Source: Halomonas jincaotanensis (GTDB lineage Bacteria; Pseudomonadota; Gammaproteobacteria; Pseudomonadales; Halomonadaceae). From it: DNA of 64,000 bases. Below, in pieces: positions 31,080 to 48,956 of this stretch. The notes beneath the pieces are model-generated. The model saw only the letters and a list, made by a program, of their open reading frames with translations, was not told the DNA's origin and made no database searches. The stretch spans positions 140,564-204,563 of the forward strand of contig NZ_JAHCLU010000004.1 in the NCBI RefSeq assembly GCF_018448785.1, given 5' to 3'. A program made the position numbers and the translations under genes. Positions within the stretch are counted from its first letter, which is position 1. Every line of letters starts with the position of its first letter.

Positions 31080-32141
31080 ATGCGATTAAGAGTGTCCGGA
31101 AAGGGGCTGATCGGCGTCGATATCACCTCGGCGACCGTCAAGCTCATCGAGCTTCGGCAGACCGGTAACCGTTATCAGGTGGATAGCTACGCGGTCCGCC
31201 CGTTGCGAGAAGGCGCGGTTGTCGAGCGGCGCATCCGTGACAAGGATGAGGTGGTCGATGCGCTGACGCGTGCCGTACAGCAAGCTCGGCCCACCTCGCG
31301 CAATGTGGCCGTGGCCGTTCCGTCCAGTGCGGCTATCACCAAGACGCTCACGTTGCCCGCTTCGTTGAATGACGATGAAATCGAGGCGCGTATCGAGCTC
31401 GAATCAGACAAGCATATTCCCTTTCCGTTCAGTGAAGTCGCCTTCGATTTCCAGCGACTGGGCCTCAATGCCCGCTACGGTGACCAGCAGGACATCCTGC
31501 TGGTCGCCTGTCGCCAGCAGGATGTCAGCCAGCTCACCGATGTCTTGCTGCAGACCGGCTTGACCCCCGCGGCAGTGGATGTGGAATCGTTCGCGATGGA
31601 GCGGGGCTTTACCGAGCTGCGTCACCAGCTGCCGGATGCCAGCGGTCAAGAGGACTGTGTGGCGCTAGTGGACATCGGCGCTAACATGAATGCTTTTCAT
31701 GTGCTTCGCGAGGGACGCATTGTCTATAGCCGAGATACCGTTTTCGGTGGCCGCCAGTTGACCGATGAGATTCGCAATCGCTATGGCTTGACACTCGAGG
31801 AGGCGGGGCTTGCCAAGAAACGTGGGGGCTTGCCCGAGGATTATCAACTCAGCGTGCTCGACCCTTTCCTCGATACCCTCGTGCAGCAGGTCGGTCGCTC
31901 GCTGCAGCTCTACTACACGGCGGGACGCAAGCTTGAGGTCAAGCGCATGGTACTGGCGGGTGGGTCCAGTGTGATTCCCGGCCTGGCCGAACGCCTGGCC
32001 CAGGAAAGCGGCATGGACGTCGTGACTGCCAATCCGCTGCAGCGCATGAAGGTCAGCGCGCACATCGACGTGCAGACCCTGGCAGGCGATGCGCCGGCCA
32101 TGATGACGGCGTGCGGCCTGGCGATGAGGTCACGCTCATGA
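31080..32141 (+). CDS. pilM: Type IV pilus assembly protein PilM
   Basis: Actin-like cytoplasmic ATP-binding protein that binds the N-terminus of PilN and links the alignment complex to the pilus motor. The 353 residues begin MRLRVSGKGLIGVDITSATV and show the ASKHA phosphate loops CVALVDIGANMNAFHVL and MVLAGGSSVIPGLAERL. It opens the pilMNOPQ operon, whose genes overlap or nearly abut, and it overlaps pilN as ATGA (32138-32141). Confidence 0.97.
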   Translation: MRLRVSGKGLIGVDITSATVKLIELRQTGNRYQVDSYAVRPLREGAVVERRIRDKDEVVDALTRAVQQARPTSRNVAVAVPSSAAITKTLTLPASLNDDEIEARIELESDKHIPFPFSEVAFDFQRLGLNARYGDQQDILLVACRQQDVSQLTDVLLQTGLTPAAVDVESFAMERGFTELRHQLPDASGQEDCVALVDIGANMNAFHVLREGRIVYSRDTVFGGRQLTDEIRNRYGLTLEEAGLAKKRGGLPEDYQLSVLDPFLDTLVQQVGRSLQLYYTAGRKLEVKRMVLAGGSSVIPGLAERLAQESGMDVVTANPLQRMKVSAHIDVQTLAGDAPAMMTACGLAMRSRS

Positions 32142-32710
32142 CCATCGACATCAATCTCCTGCCCTGGCGAGAAGAGCAGCGCGGGCGGCGTAGCCGACGG
32201 TTCTACCTGACGCTTGGACTGATGGCACTGCTCGGGCTCGGTGGCGGCTACGCCATGAGCCGCTATTACGCTCACCAGTATGAGGCCCAGCAACAACGTA
32301 ATGCTCATGTCCGGCAGGAGACCCGTCAGCTTGACAGCGCGCTCCTCGAGCTCGACGAGCTCGAGTCGGTACGCGAGCAGATGCTGGAGCAGGTCGAGAT
32401 ATTCACGAACTTGCAGCTGGGGCGCGCCCAGACCGTGCATGTGTTCAGCGATCTGGTCACGAGCCTGGTCGACGGGGTTCGCTATACCAGCCTGCGTCGC
32501 CAGGGGGGTAACCTGAGTCTCTCGGGCCTGGCAGATAACAATCGGCAGGTCTCCGATCAGTTGCGTGGGCTGGATGCGGCGGCGTCATTATCCGAGCCGT
32601 CGCTTTCCGAAGTGGAGGCACAGGAAGGGGGGGAGCGCCGCAGCTTCAGTCTGAGCGTCAGCCAGCAAATGCCCGAGAGTGGCTCGGATGCCACGGAGGA
32701 ATCGCCATGA
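32138..32710 (+). CDS. pilN: Type IV pilus assembly protein PilN
   Basis: Bitopic alignment-complex protein. The ATG at 32138 gives 190 residues starting MTIDINLLPWREEQRGRRSR, whose INLLPWRE is the PilM-binding peptide of PilN. One membrane helix (about 29-46), a coiled-coil stretch (QQQRNAHVRQETRQLDSALL) and a periplasmic ferredoxin-like domain follow. Upstream in-frame codons lie inside pilM and lack the motif position. Confidence 0.96.
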   Translation: MTIDINLLPWREEQRGRRSRRFYLTLGLMALLGLGGGYAMSRYYAHQYEAQQQRNAHVRQETRQLDSALLELDELESVREQMLEQVEIFTNLQLGRAQTVHVFSDLVTSLVDGVRYTSLRRQGGNLSLSGLADNNRQVSDQLRGLDAAASLSEPSLSEVEAQEGGERRSFSLSVSQQMPESGSDATEESP

Positions 32711-33330
32711 GCCTCAAGGGCGAACTGCGCAGGCTGCGCGAGCTCGATTGGCGCGAACTGGATATCAAGGAGTCCGGCAGCTGGCCGTGGTCATTGCAGA
32801 CCCTCTGTTGCCTGCTGGTGCTGGGCCTGACCTTCTTCGCGCTGCACTGGTATCTGGCCCTCCCCAAGGCCGAACAGCTCGATCAAGCGCGCGCCGAAGA
32901 ACATGGCCTGCTGGAAGGCTATCGCAGCAAGGCGGCGCAAGCCGCCAATCTGCCGGTGATGCGCGAGCAGATGGAGAGTCTCGAATCACGCATGGGAACG
33001 CTGCGCGAAATGCTGCCGACCGGTGCCGAGGTGCCCTCCCTGATCGACAACATCAGCGAGACCGCGATCGAGCATCAGCTCACGATCGATTTCATTCGGC
33101 TGCGCAGCACGGTGGCACAGGATTACTACATCGAGCAGCCCTTCGACATTCAGGTTCAGGGCGATTACCACCGGGTAGCAGCCTTCCTGGCGGGTGTCGC
33201 GGGGTTATCACGCATCGTGACCCAGCATGATTTTACTCTCGAACCGCAGAACGGTGACGGCCAGCAGCTGCGGTTGTCGATGTTGGCCCGGACCTACAGT
33301 TACCGGCCCAGTGCGGAGGGCTCGCCATGA
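32707..33330 (+). CDS. pilO: Type IV pilus assembly protein PilO
   Basis: Heterodimer partner of PilN in the inner-membrane alignment complex. The 207 residues show a basic N-terminus, one membrane helix (about 24-50), a coiled coil and the PilO domain with TGAEVPSLIDNISETAIEHQ and QGDYHRVAAFLAGVAGLSRI. ATGA overlaps at both ends (pilN 32707-32710, pilP 33327-33330). Confidence 0.97.
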   Translation: MSLKGELRRLRELDWRELDIKESGSWPWSLQTLCCLLVLGLTFFALHWYLALPKAEQLDQARAEEHGLLEGYRSKAAQAANLPVMREQMESLESRMGTLREMLPTGAEVPSLIDNISETAIEHQLTIDFIRLRSTVAQDYYIEQPFDIQVQGDYHRVAAFLAGVAGLSRIVTQHDFTLEPQNGDGQQLRLSMLARTYSYRPSAEGSP

Positions 33331-33848
33331 GCGCGACAGGCAAGCGTTGGCTGTTCGCCGGCGTGCTCGGCTTGCTGGGTGGCTGTAGCGACCCGCAGCT
33401 CGGCAGTCTCGATCGAGAGCTCACGGCAATCCGCAATGACCCCGGTAAGGTGCCGAAGGTGGTGCTGCCGGAAATTCCCGACTACGAGACCGTCGCCTAT
33501 ACCTTGGCCGACCAGCGTAGCCCGTTTCTTGCCCGATCGCGTCAAGACGGGGGTCCGACGCCGCACGACAGTGATCTGGCCCCCAATCCCGACCGGCCCA
33601 AGGACGTGCTGGAGGCCTATGCGCTCAGCGAGCTCGAGCTGGTCGGGACGCTGACGGTCGAGGGGCGGCCATCGGCCCTCGTGCGGGCGCCGAACGGTCA
33701 GGTACATCGTCTGACGACTGGCCAATACATGGGGCAGGATAACGGCCGGATCGTGACGATTACCGAGGCCTCCGTAGGACTGGTCGAAACCGTGCTGGAT
33801 CAGAATACCTGGGTCGAGCGCAACCACACCTTAAAGCTGGAAGAATGA
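33327..33848 (+). CDS. pilP: Type IV pilus lipoprotein PilP
   Basis: Inner-membrane lipoprotein that connects PilN/PilO to the PilQ secretin. The 173 residues have a lipoprotein signal ending LLGGC (Cys at about 23), a flexible linker with PDRPKDVLEAYALSELELVG, the PilP beta-sandwich start, and a domain with VHRLTTGQYMGQDNGRIVTI. Fourth gene of the pilMNOPQ operon. Confidence 0.97.
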   Translation: MSATGKRWLFAGVLGLLGGCSDPQLGSLDRELTAIRNDPGKVPKVVLPEIPDYETVAYTLADQRSPFLARSRQDGGPTPHDSDLAPNPDRPKDVLEAYALSELELVGTLTVEGRPSALVRAPNGQVHRLTTGQYMGQDNGRIVTITEASVGLVETVLDQNTWVERNHTLKLEE

Positions 33849-33909
33849 CAACCAGCCTGTCGTCCCGCCCGGCACTCTGTGGACGACGCGGCAGCAGGGG
33901 AAGGCAACC

Positions 33910-36027
33910 ATGACAGCAATGATGCGCGGATTCGCGACACTGGCGATGCTGGCGGTGTCCTCGTCCGCCTTGGCGGCGAGCACCCTGGACAATCTGGATT
34001 TTCGTCAGGGTAGCGGGGGAGAGCTCGAGGTCGATCTCGACTTCAGTGGCCCCATCCCCGAAGTCAGGGGGTATCGCCTCGATGACCCTGCGCGGTTGAC
34101 CATTGACCTGGTCGATACCGCCAGCCGGCTGGAACAGCGGCGTTTCGAGTTGGGGATCGGCGGCGTCGAAGACGTGACCGCGCTGGAAGCCGGTTCCCGG
34201 ACACGCCTGGTCTTTGCGCTGGAGGGCCCGCTGCCCTACAACACTCGGCAGCAGGGCGATCAGCTACAATTGGTCATCGGCGGGGCCGCCGGTAGCGCCC
34301 CGAGTCCTCAGAATGCGTCGGCTACCAGTGTGTCGGACGAGACGCGTACATCATCGGTTGCCGCCAGCGGTCCGAGCGTGGCCGATATCGATTTTCGCCG
34401 CGGTGAGGGGGGTGCCGGTCGGCTGGTGGTCACCTTCGACCGTGCCGGCGTTGACGCGCGAGTGCGCGAGAGCGGCGGCAATCGTATCGTTGCCGAACTG
34501 CGCGATGTCGAGCTGCCGGCATCGCTCGACCAGGTCTACGACGTCAGCGATTTTGGTACCCCGATCACGCGCGTCACGCCACGGGTTGGGCGTGATGGCG
34601 TGACGCTGGACATCGAGGGCAGCGGCGATTATGCCCTGGTGTCGACACAGAGCGGACGCCAGTTGACCATCGAGGCCCAGCCGGTCGCTCAGCAGGCCCG
34701 CGAGGAACGTGATCGCGAGCAGTTTTCCTACACCGGTGAGCGCATCACCCTCAATTTCCAGGACATCGAAGTGCGCTCGGTGCTGGCGATCATTGCCGAC
34801 TTCACCGGCCTCAACCTGGTGGCGAGCGACAGCGTTACCGGCAGCGTCACGCTGAATCTCGAGGACGTTCCGTGGGACCAGGCGCTGGACTTGGTGCTAA
34901 AGAGCCATGGCCTGGCGAGCCGCCAGGAGGGCAATGTCATCGTGGTGGCGCCGGCCAGCGAGCTGGCCAGTCGAGAGCGCCAGGAGATCGAGTCACGTAA
35001 CCAGATGGAGGACCTGGCGCCGCTCACCTCGGAGTATGTCCAGGTCAAGTACGCCAAGGCCGATTCACTGGCTCAGCTGCTGCGGGGTGGCGAAGGCTTC
35101 GGTCTGCTTTCCGAACGCGGCCGGGTGGCGGTGGATCAGCGCACCAATACCCTGTTGATTCAGGATACCGCCGAGCAGATCGACGAGATCATCGCCACCC
35201 TGGATCGTCTGGATATCGCCGTTAGGCAAGTGCAGATCGAGGCGCGCATCGTGATCGCCCGCGACAGCGCCACTCGGGAGTTGGGGGTCAATTGGGGGCT
35301 GTCGGGGAATCGTGAAGCGGGAAGTCGAGGCTTTAACCTTGGTGATGAAGCGTCAGGTAGTGGAGCAGCCTCGGGAGACGTCCCGCAGCAAGCCTTCTTC
35401 GACCCCGTGGCAGATGAGCTGGTGAATCGGCAGCGGGGGGGGCTGGCCGTCGACCTGGGCGGTGACGGGCGCAATAATCTGTCTTCCTTCGCCTTCGGCT
35501 ACCTCTCCGGCGATATCCTGCTTGATCTCGAGTTGCGTGCCCTGGAGAGCGAGGGCAAGAGCCAGACCATCTCGCAGCCACGGGTGATCACCGCCAACCA
35601 GGGCACCGCCGTCATCAAGCAGGGCACGGAGATTCCCTATCAGGAAGCCGCCTCCAGCGGGGCGACCAATGTCGAGTTCAAGGAGGCCGTGCTGTCCTTG
35701 GAAGTGACACCACAGATCACCCCCGACAATCGCATCATCATGGACCTGGTCATCAACAACGATACCGTCGGTGAGCTCTTCAACGGTGTACCCTCGATTG
35801 ACACCAACGAGATCACTACCCAAGTATTGGTGGATAACGGCGAGACCGTGGTGCTGGGCGGCATCCTCACCACCGAGGAGGTGCGCAGCCTGTTCAAGAC
35901 ACCCTTCCTGGGCGATCTGCCGGTGCTGGGCAACCTTTTCCGCTATACCGAGAACACCAACGATAAGGTAGAGTTGTTGGTATTCATTACCCCTCGAATC
36001 CTCGACGACAGTATGGCCATTCGCTGA
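33910..36027 (+). CDS. pilQ: Type IV pilus secretin PilQ
   Basis: Outer-membrane channel for the type IV pilus. The 705 residues have a signal peptide ending ALA (about 24), two AMIN domains (about 25-130 and 155-255) that bind peptidoglycan, N0/N1 domains beginning [20 protein letters not shown], and the secretin domain with [12 protein letters not shown] and ending [19 protein letters not shown]. The stop overlaps the aroK start by one base (TGATG, 36025-36029). Confidence 0.97.
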   Translation: MTAMMRGFATLAMLAVSSSALAASTLDNLDFRQGSGGELEVDLDFSGPIPEVRGYRLDDPARLTIDLVDTASRLEQRRFELGIGGVEDVTALEAGSRTRLVFALEGPLPYNTRQQGDQLQLVIGGAAGSAPSPQNASATSVSDETRTSSVAASGPSVADIDFRRGEGGAGRLVVTFDRAGVDARVRESGGNRIVAELRDVELPASLDQVYDVSDFGTPITRVTPRVGRDGVTLDIEGSGDYALVSTQSGRQLTIEAQPVAQQAREERDREQFSYTGERITLNFQDIEVRSVLAIIADFTGLNLVASDSVTGSVTLNLEDVPWDQALDLVLKSHGLASRQEGNVIVVAPASELASRERQEIESRNQMEDLAPLTSEYVQVKYAKADSLAQLLRGGEGFGLLSERGRVAVDQRTNTLLIQDTAEQIDEIIATLDRLDIAVRQVQIEARIVIARDSATRELGVNWGLSGNREAGSRGFNLGDEASGSGAASGDVPQQAFFDPVADELVNRQRGGLAVDLGGDGRNNLSSFAFGYLSGDILLDLELRALESEGKSQTISQPRVITANQGTAVIKQGTEIPYQEAASSGATNVEFKEAVLSLEVTPQITPDNRIIMDLVINNDTVGELFNGVPSIDTNEITTQVLVDNGETVVLGGILTTEEVRSLFKTPFLGDLPVLGNLFRYTENTNDKVELLVFITPRILDDSMAIR

Positions 36028-36569
36028 TGCAGGATTTACCCAACCTGATATTGATCGGCCCCATGGGAGCCGGAAAAAGCACCATCGGCCGCCTCTTGGC
36101 GGCCGAACTGTCACGTGATTTCCATGACAGCGATCACGAGATCCAGTCGCGCTGCGGCGCCGATATTCCGTGGATCTTCGATGTGGAGGGCGAGGCGGGG
36201 TTTCGCGACCGCGAAGCGCAGATGATCGACGAACTGACCCGCCTGCAGGGGGTGGTCATCGCCACCGGCGGCGGCGCCGTGCTGCGCAAGGCCAATCGCT
36301 GCCTCCTGAGCGAGCGAGGTACCGTGATCTATCTCTTTACCACTGTTGAGCAACAACTGCGTCGCACCGCCAAGGACCGCAACCGGCCGCTGCTTCAGCA
36401 CCCCGACCGCGAGGCGGTGCTGCGCGAGATGTTCGCCCTGCGCGACCCGCTCTACCGGGCGACTGCCGATATTGTCGTGCGCACCGATCGTCGCGGCCCC
36501 CGCTCGGTGGTCAACGATATCGTTCGACGCGTCACCCGTCTGGTGGATCCCCTACAATGCAAGGCCTGA
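36027..36569 (+). CDS. aroK: Shikimate kinase
   Basis: Phosphorylates shikimate in chorismate synthesis. The 180-residue P-loop kinase has Walker [10 protein letters not shown] near the start, the shikimate-binding [19 protein letters not shown] and the adenine-side [14 protein letters not shown]. It is coupled to pilQ by a one-base overlap and followed by aroB, the common pilQ-aroKB order. Confidence 0.97.
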   Translation: MQDLPNLILIGPMGAGKSTIGRLLAAELSRDFHDSDHEIQSRCGADIPWIFDVEGEAGFRDREAQMIDELTRLQGVVIATGGGAVLRKANRCLLSERGTVIYLFTTVEQQLRRTAKDRNRPLLQHPDREAVLREMFALRDPLYRATADIVVRTDRRGPRSVVNDIVRRVTRLVDPLQCKA

Positions 36570-36571
36570 CC

Positions 36572-37678
36572 ATGACCGCAACCCCGCAGGCCCAGTGCAC
36601 CCTTGAGGTAGCGCTGGGCGATCGCAGTTACCCCATTCACATCGGCCCCGGGCTGCTGGGCGACACGCGCTGGATCGCGCCACATCTGGCGGGAAAGCAG
36701 GTGATGATCGTCACCAACACGGTCGTGGCGCCGCTCTACCTCGAGCGCCTCAAGGCCGGCCTGGCGGATGATCTTGAGGTTTGCGAGGTCGTGTTGCCGG
36801 ATGGCGAGGCGACCAAGAACCTGGCCCATGTCGAGCGCATCTGGGACGCGTTGCTCGATGCCGGTTTCAATCGTCGCTGCACCCTGATCGCCCTCGGCGG
36901 CGGCGTGATCGGTGACATGACCGGCTTCGCCGCTGCCTGCTACCAGCGTGGCGTGGCCTTCGTGCAGGTGCCGACGACCCTGCTTGCGCAGGTGGATTCT
37001 TCCGTCGGTGGCAAGACCGGCGTCAATCACCCGCGCGGCAAGAACATGCTGGGCGCCTTCTGGCAGCCGCGTGCCGTGCTGGTCGACACCGACACCCTGG
37101 CGACGCTGCCGCCCAGCGAGCTTTCCGCCGGGCTTGCCGAGGTGATCAAGTACGGCCTGATCCGCGACGCCGATTTCCTGGGCTGGCTGGAAGAGGCCAT
37201 GCCGGCGCTGCGCGGTCTGGATGTGGCCGCGCTGACCCAGGCCATCGAGCGCAGCTGCGCGATCAAGTCCGCCATCGTTGCCGAGGACGAAACCGAGCAG
37301 GGCGTGCGGGCGCTGCTCAACCTGGGTCATACCTTCGGTCATGCCATCGAGGCGCACCAGGGCTATGGCAACTGGCTGCACGGTGAAGCGGTAGGGGCCG
37401 GCATGCTGATGGCGGCAACGCTTTCGGCGCGCCTAGGCTGGCTCAGTGCCGCCGACGTGGCTCGGGTCGACGCGATTCTCGAGGCTGCCGGCCTGCCGCG
37501 AGAGGCGCCGAGCAGCATGGGAACCCAGGCCTTTCTGGGTCTCATGCGACGCGACAAGAAGAATCTCGATCATCGGCTGCGGTTGATTCTGCTACGCTCG
37601 CTCGGTGATGCCTGTATTCACGATGAGACGCCACACGGGACGCTGGTCGAATGCCTTGAAGCGTTTCCGCGTAACTGA
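36572..37678 (+). CDS. aroB: 3-dehydroquinate synthase
   Basis: NAD- and metal-dependent cyclisation of DAHP to 3-dehydroquinate. From the ATG at 36572 it is 368 residues; an in-frame ATG at 36557 inside aroK would add five. Motifs are [49 protein letters not shown] and the metal ligands in [12 protein letters not shown] and [11 protein letters not shown]. It follows aroK by 2 bases. Confidence 0.96.
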   Translation: MTATPQAQCTLEVALGDRSYPIHIGPGLLGDTRWIAPHLAGKQVMIVTNTVVAPLYLERLKAGLADDLEVCEVVLPDGEATKNLAHVERIWDALLDAGFNRRCTLIALGGGVIGDMTGFAAACYQRGVAFVQVPTTLLAQVDSSVGGKTGVNHPRGKNMLGAFWQPRAVLVDTDTLATLPPSELSAGLAEVIKYGLIRDADFLGWLEEAMPALRGLDVAALTQAIERSCAIKSAIVAEDETEQGVRALLNLGHTFGHAIEAHQGYGNWLHGEAVGAGMLMAATLSARLGWLSAADVARVDAILEAAGLPREAPSSMGTQAFLGLMRRDKKNLDHRLRLILLRSLGDACIHDETPHGTLVECLEAFPRN

Positions 37679-38106
37679 GGTCAAGCTGAGGTCGAGCCGG
37701 CTCCTGATACCATGACGCCCACCTTCGAGTGGGCGTCCTCGTGTCATGGCGGGTGTCATGACCTCACGCATGCGCATGCCTCATGCAGGATCGGCATGGG
37801 GTTGGGCGCTATATCTAGACGAAAGTCTAGCATGAGGGGGCGGCCAAGCGTTACGTGCCAGGCTCGCTGCAAGTCGTTGACCTGAAGAGGGTTTTTTCTT
37901 GCATCTAAGTGCAAGTCGCGGATTTGCAGCGGATTTCCCCTGCGTGACTTAGGCTGGATATTGCGTGGAGGGCCAGGAGTTGGCTATGCTGGTCGGCCTT
38001 TTGCCTTGCAGCCGACATGAGTTTTATTGTCACCATAAAATAAGATTAACCTACTAGCATATCACTTATCCGCTGCTATTAAAATACCCCATCGCGAGGC
38101 ACGCTC
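37679..38106. other. 428-base intergenic region between aroB and gltB
   Basis: No credible ORF. It holds the aroB hairpin (37714-37737), a perfect 6-bp stem with a GAAA tetraloop (CTAGAC/GTCTAG, 37815-37830), a T run (37892-37897), a CTTGCA/TGCAAG hairpin (37898-37915) and two copies of TGCAAGTCG (37869-37877, 37910-37918). The last 80 bases are AT-rich and probably carry the gltB promoter. Confidence 0.7.
37714..37737 (+). terminator. Terminator-like hairpin after aroB
   Basis: Perfect 9-bp stem GACGCCCAC/GTGGGCGTC with loop CTTCGA, set inside a wider CCATGAC/GTCATGG pairing. No T run follows, so termination efficiency is uncertain. Confidence 0.45.
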
Positions 38107-44019
<5,913 letters not shown>

Positions 44020-44030
44020 TCGTCAATTGA

Positions 44031-47987
<3,957 letters not shown>

Positions 47988-48015
47988 ATTCACAGCATAT
48001 TCATATTGGTAGGCG

Positions 48016-48041
48016 TCTTACGCTGTAAGAAGTTGACTATA
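48016..48041 (+). promoter_or_regulatory. Palindrome with a GacA-like half-site upstream of the GGA-rich RNA
   Basis: TCTTAC-GCT-GTAAGA (48016-48030) is a perfect inverted repeat. TGTAAG-N6-ACTATA (48024-48041) matches the left half of the GacA site TGTAAG-N6-CTTACA and 3 of 6 on the right. It lies about 150 bases before the predicted RNA start, the usual distance for Gac-controlled RNAs. Confidence 0.3.
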
Positions 48042-48078
48042 CGCAAGCTAAGAAATTGCCTCGAAGCTTGGCAGGAAG

Positions 48079-48105
48079 ACCGGCGTCTTCGGCGTCGGTT
48101 TTTTT
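48079..48105 (+). terminator. Intrinsic terminator of eno
   Basis: 7-bp stem (48079-48085 with 48093-48099, one G-U pair) followed by seven T. Confidence 0.85.
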
Positions 48106-48180
48106 ATGGTTATGATTTACCTCGTTTTTCTCGTTGGTCCCGCCAGCGGGCCTAGTGGGTTGACCGGGCTTGTTAGACTT

Positions 48181-48380
48181 GTGTTGCAGCGCAGCTCTGC
48201 CAGAATCGTCAAAGGACGAGGCAAGGCGTTTCGCGTCTTGCCGGCAGGATGCAACCGGATGCTGGCTGGCTCGGTGCGATAGAGGACGTCGTTCCCGAGC
48301 AGGGAATGGCCATAGGAACCGAGCGGAGGGACCCGCTCAAGGATCAGCTGGGAGCGGGCGGTCTGCGGACCGCCTTTTTT
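48181..48380 (+). ncRNA. Candidate RsmZ/CsrB-like CsrA-binding small RNA
   Basis: No ORF spans this segment, yet it lies between the eno terminator and a second strong intrinsic terminator (48357-48380), so it is an independent transcript. GGA occurs 11 times in the 200 bases against one TCC, a strong strand bias. Several GGAs sit in or near loops: GAGCGG-AGGGAC-CCGCTC (48323-48340) is a perfect 6-bp hairpin with AGGGAC in the loop, and CAGGATG occurs at 48246. RsmA/CsrA RNAs show exactly this pattern. In Pseudomonas rsmZ lies beside fdxA and mutS, the same neighbours as here. The 5' end is approximate; TAGACT (48174-48179) is a possible -10. Confidence 0.65.
48357..48380 (+). terminator. Intrinsic terminator of the GGA-rich RNA
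   Basis: Perfect 7-bp stem GGCGGTC/GACCGCC with loop TGCG, followed by six T (48375-48380). No protein gene ends here. Confidence 0.9.
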
Positions 48381-48424
48381 CGTTCTGCGCTGATCAGCAT
48401 GAAAAGCGCATGACAGTGATTGCA

Positions 48425-48470
48425 GACAGGACGATGCTGAATGTCTCTCGATATTCGGCATCGTCGTGTC
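48425..48470 (-). terminator. Long inverted repeat downstream of fdxA
   Basis: Arms 48425-48442 and 48453-48470 match at 16 of 18 positions (17 with a G-U pair) around a 10-base loop. It lies 22 bases past the fdxA stop; no T run follows, so it may protect or pause the transcript rather than end it. Confidence 0.45.
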
Positions 48471-48491
48471 ACGCCCTTGAGTTTACGGCGA

Positions 48492-48815
48492 TCAGCGCTC
48501 CAAGTATTCGAGCTTGCCCGGCTTACCGTCCCACTCTTCGGCGTCTTCCAGCGGCTCTTGCTTCTCGCTGATGTTGGGCCATACCTCGGACAATTCGGCG
48601 TTGATCTCGATAAAGGGTTCCTGACCTTCGGGGAGTTCATCTTCCGAGAATATCGCTTCGGCGGGACACTCCGGTTCGCAGAGAGCACAGTCGATGCACT
48701 CGTCGGGATGTATCACCAGGAAGTTGGGCCCTTCGTAAAAGCAGTCCACCGGGCAGACCTCGACGCAATCGGTGTACTTGCATTTGATGCAGTTCTCGGT
48801 GACGACGAATGTCAT
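48492..48815 (-). CDS. fdxA: 7Fe ferredoxin FdxA
   Basis: Small soluble electron carrier with one 3Fe-4S and one 4Fe-4S cluster. The 107 residues have cysteines at 9, 12, 17, 21, 25, 40, 43, 46 and 50 ([16 protein letters not shown] and [12 protein letters not shown]), followed by a charged C-terminal extension typical of the Azotobacter FdI type. GGGAGG lies 8 bases before the ATG. It lies next to mutS, as in Pseudomonas. Confidence 0.96.
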   Translation of the reverse strand: MTFVVTENCIKCKYTDCVEVCPVDCFYEGPNFLVIHPDECIDCALCEPECPAEAIFSEDELPEGQEPFIEINAELSEVWPNISEKQEPLEDAEEWDGKPGKLEYLER

Positions 48816-48956
48816 GCCGTTTTACCTCCCTCGGGCCGAGGCGAGCCACGGCCGATAGTGAAAATTAAGTAATTAGTTCTAAGAGCCAGATTTTTTATAA
48901 GTAGGAAGGCCGTAAGGGCACCATTTTAGTCGTGGCCCTGCATTGGCCGCAAGCGC

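Noticed and set aside
48181..48380. 6S RNA, 4.5S RNA or tmRNA in the eno-fdxA gap
   Set aside because: The conserved sequences of these RNAs are absent; the GGA density and terminator fit a CsrA-binding RNA better.
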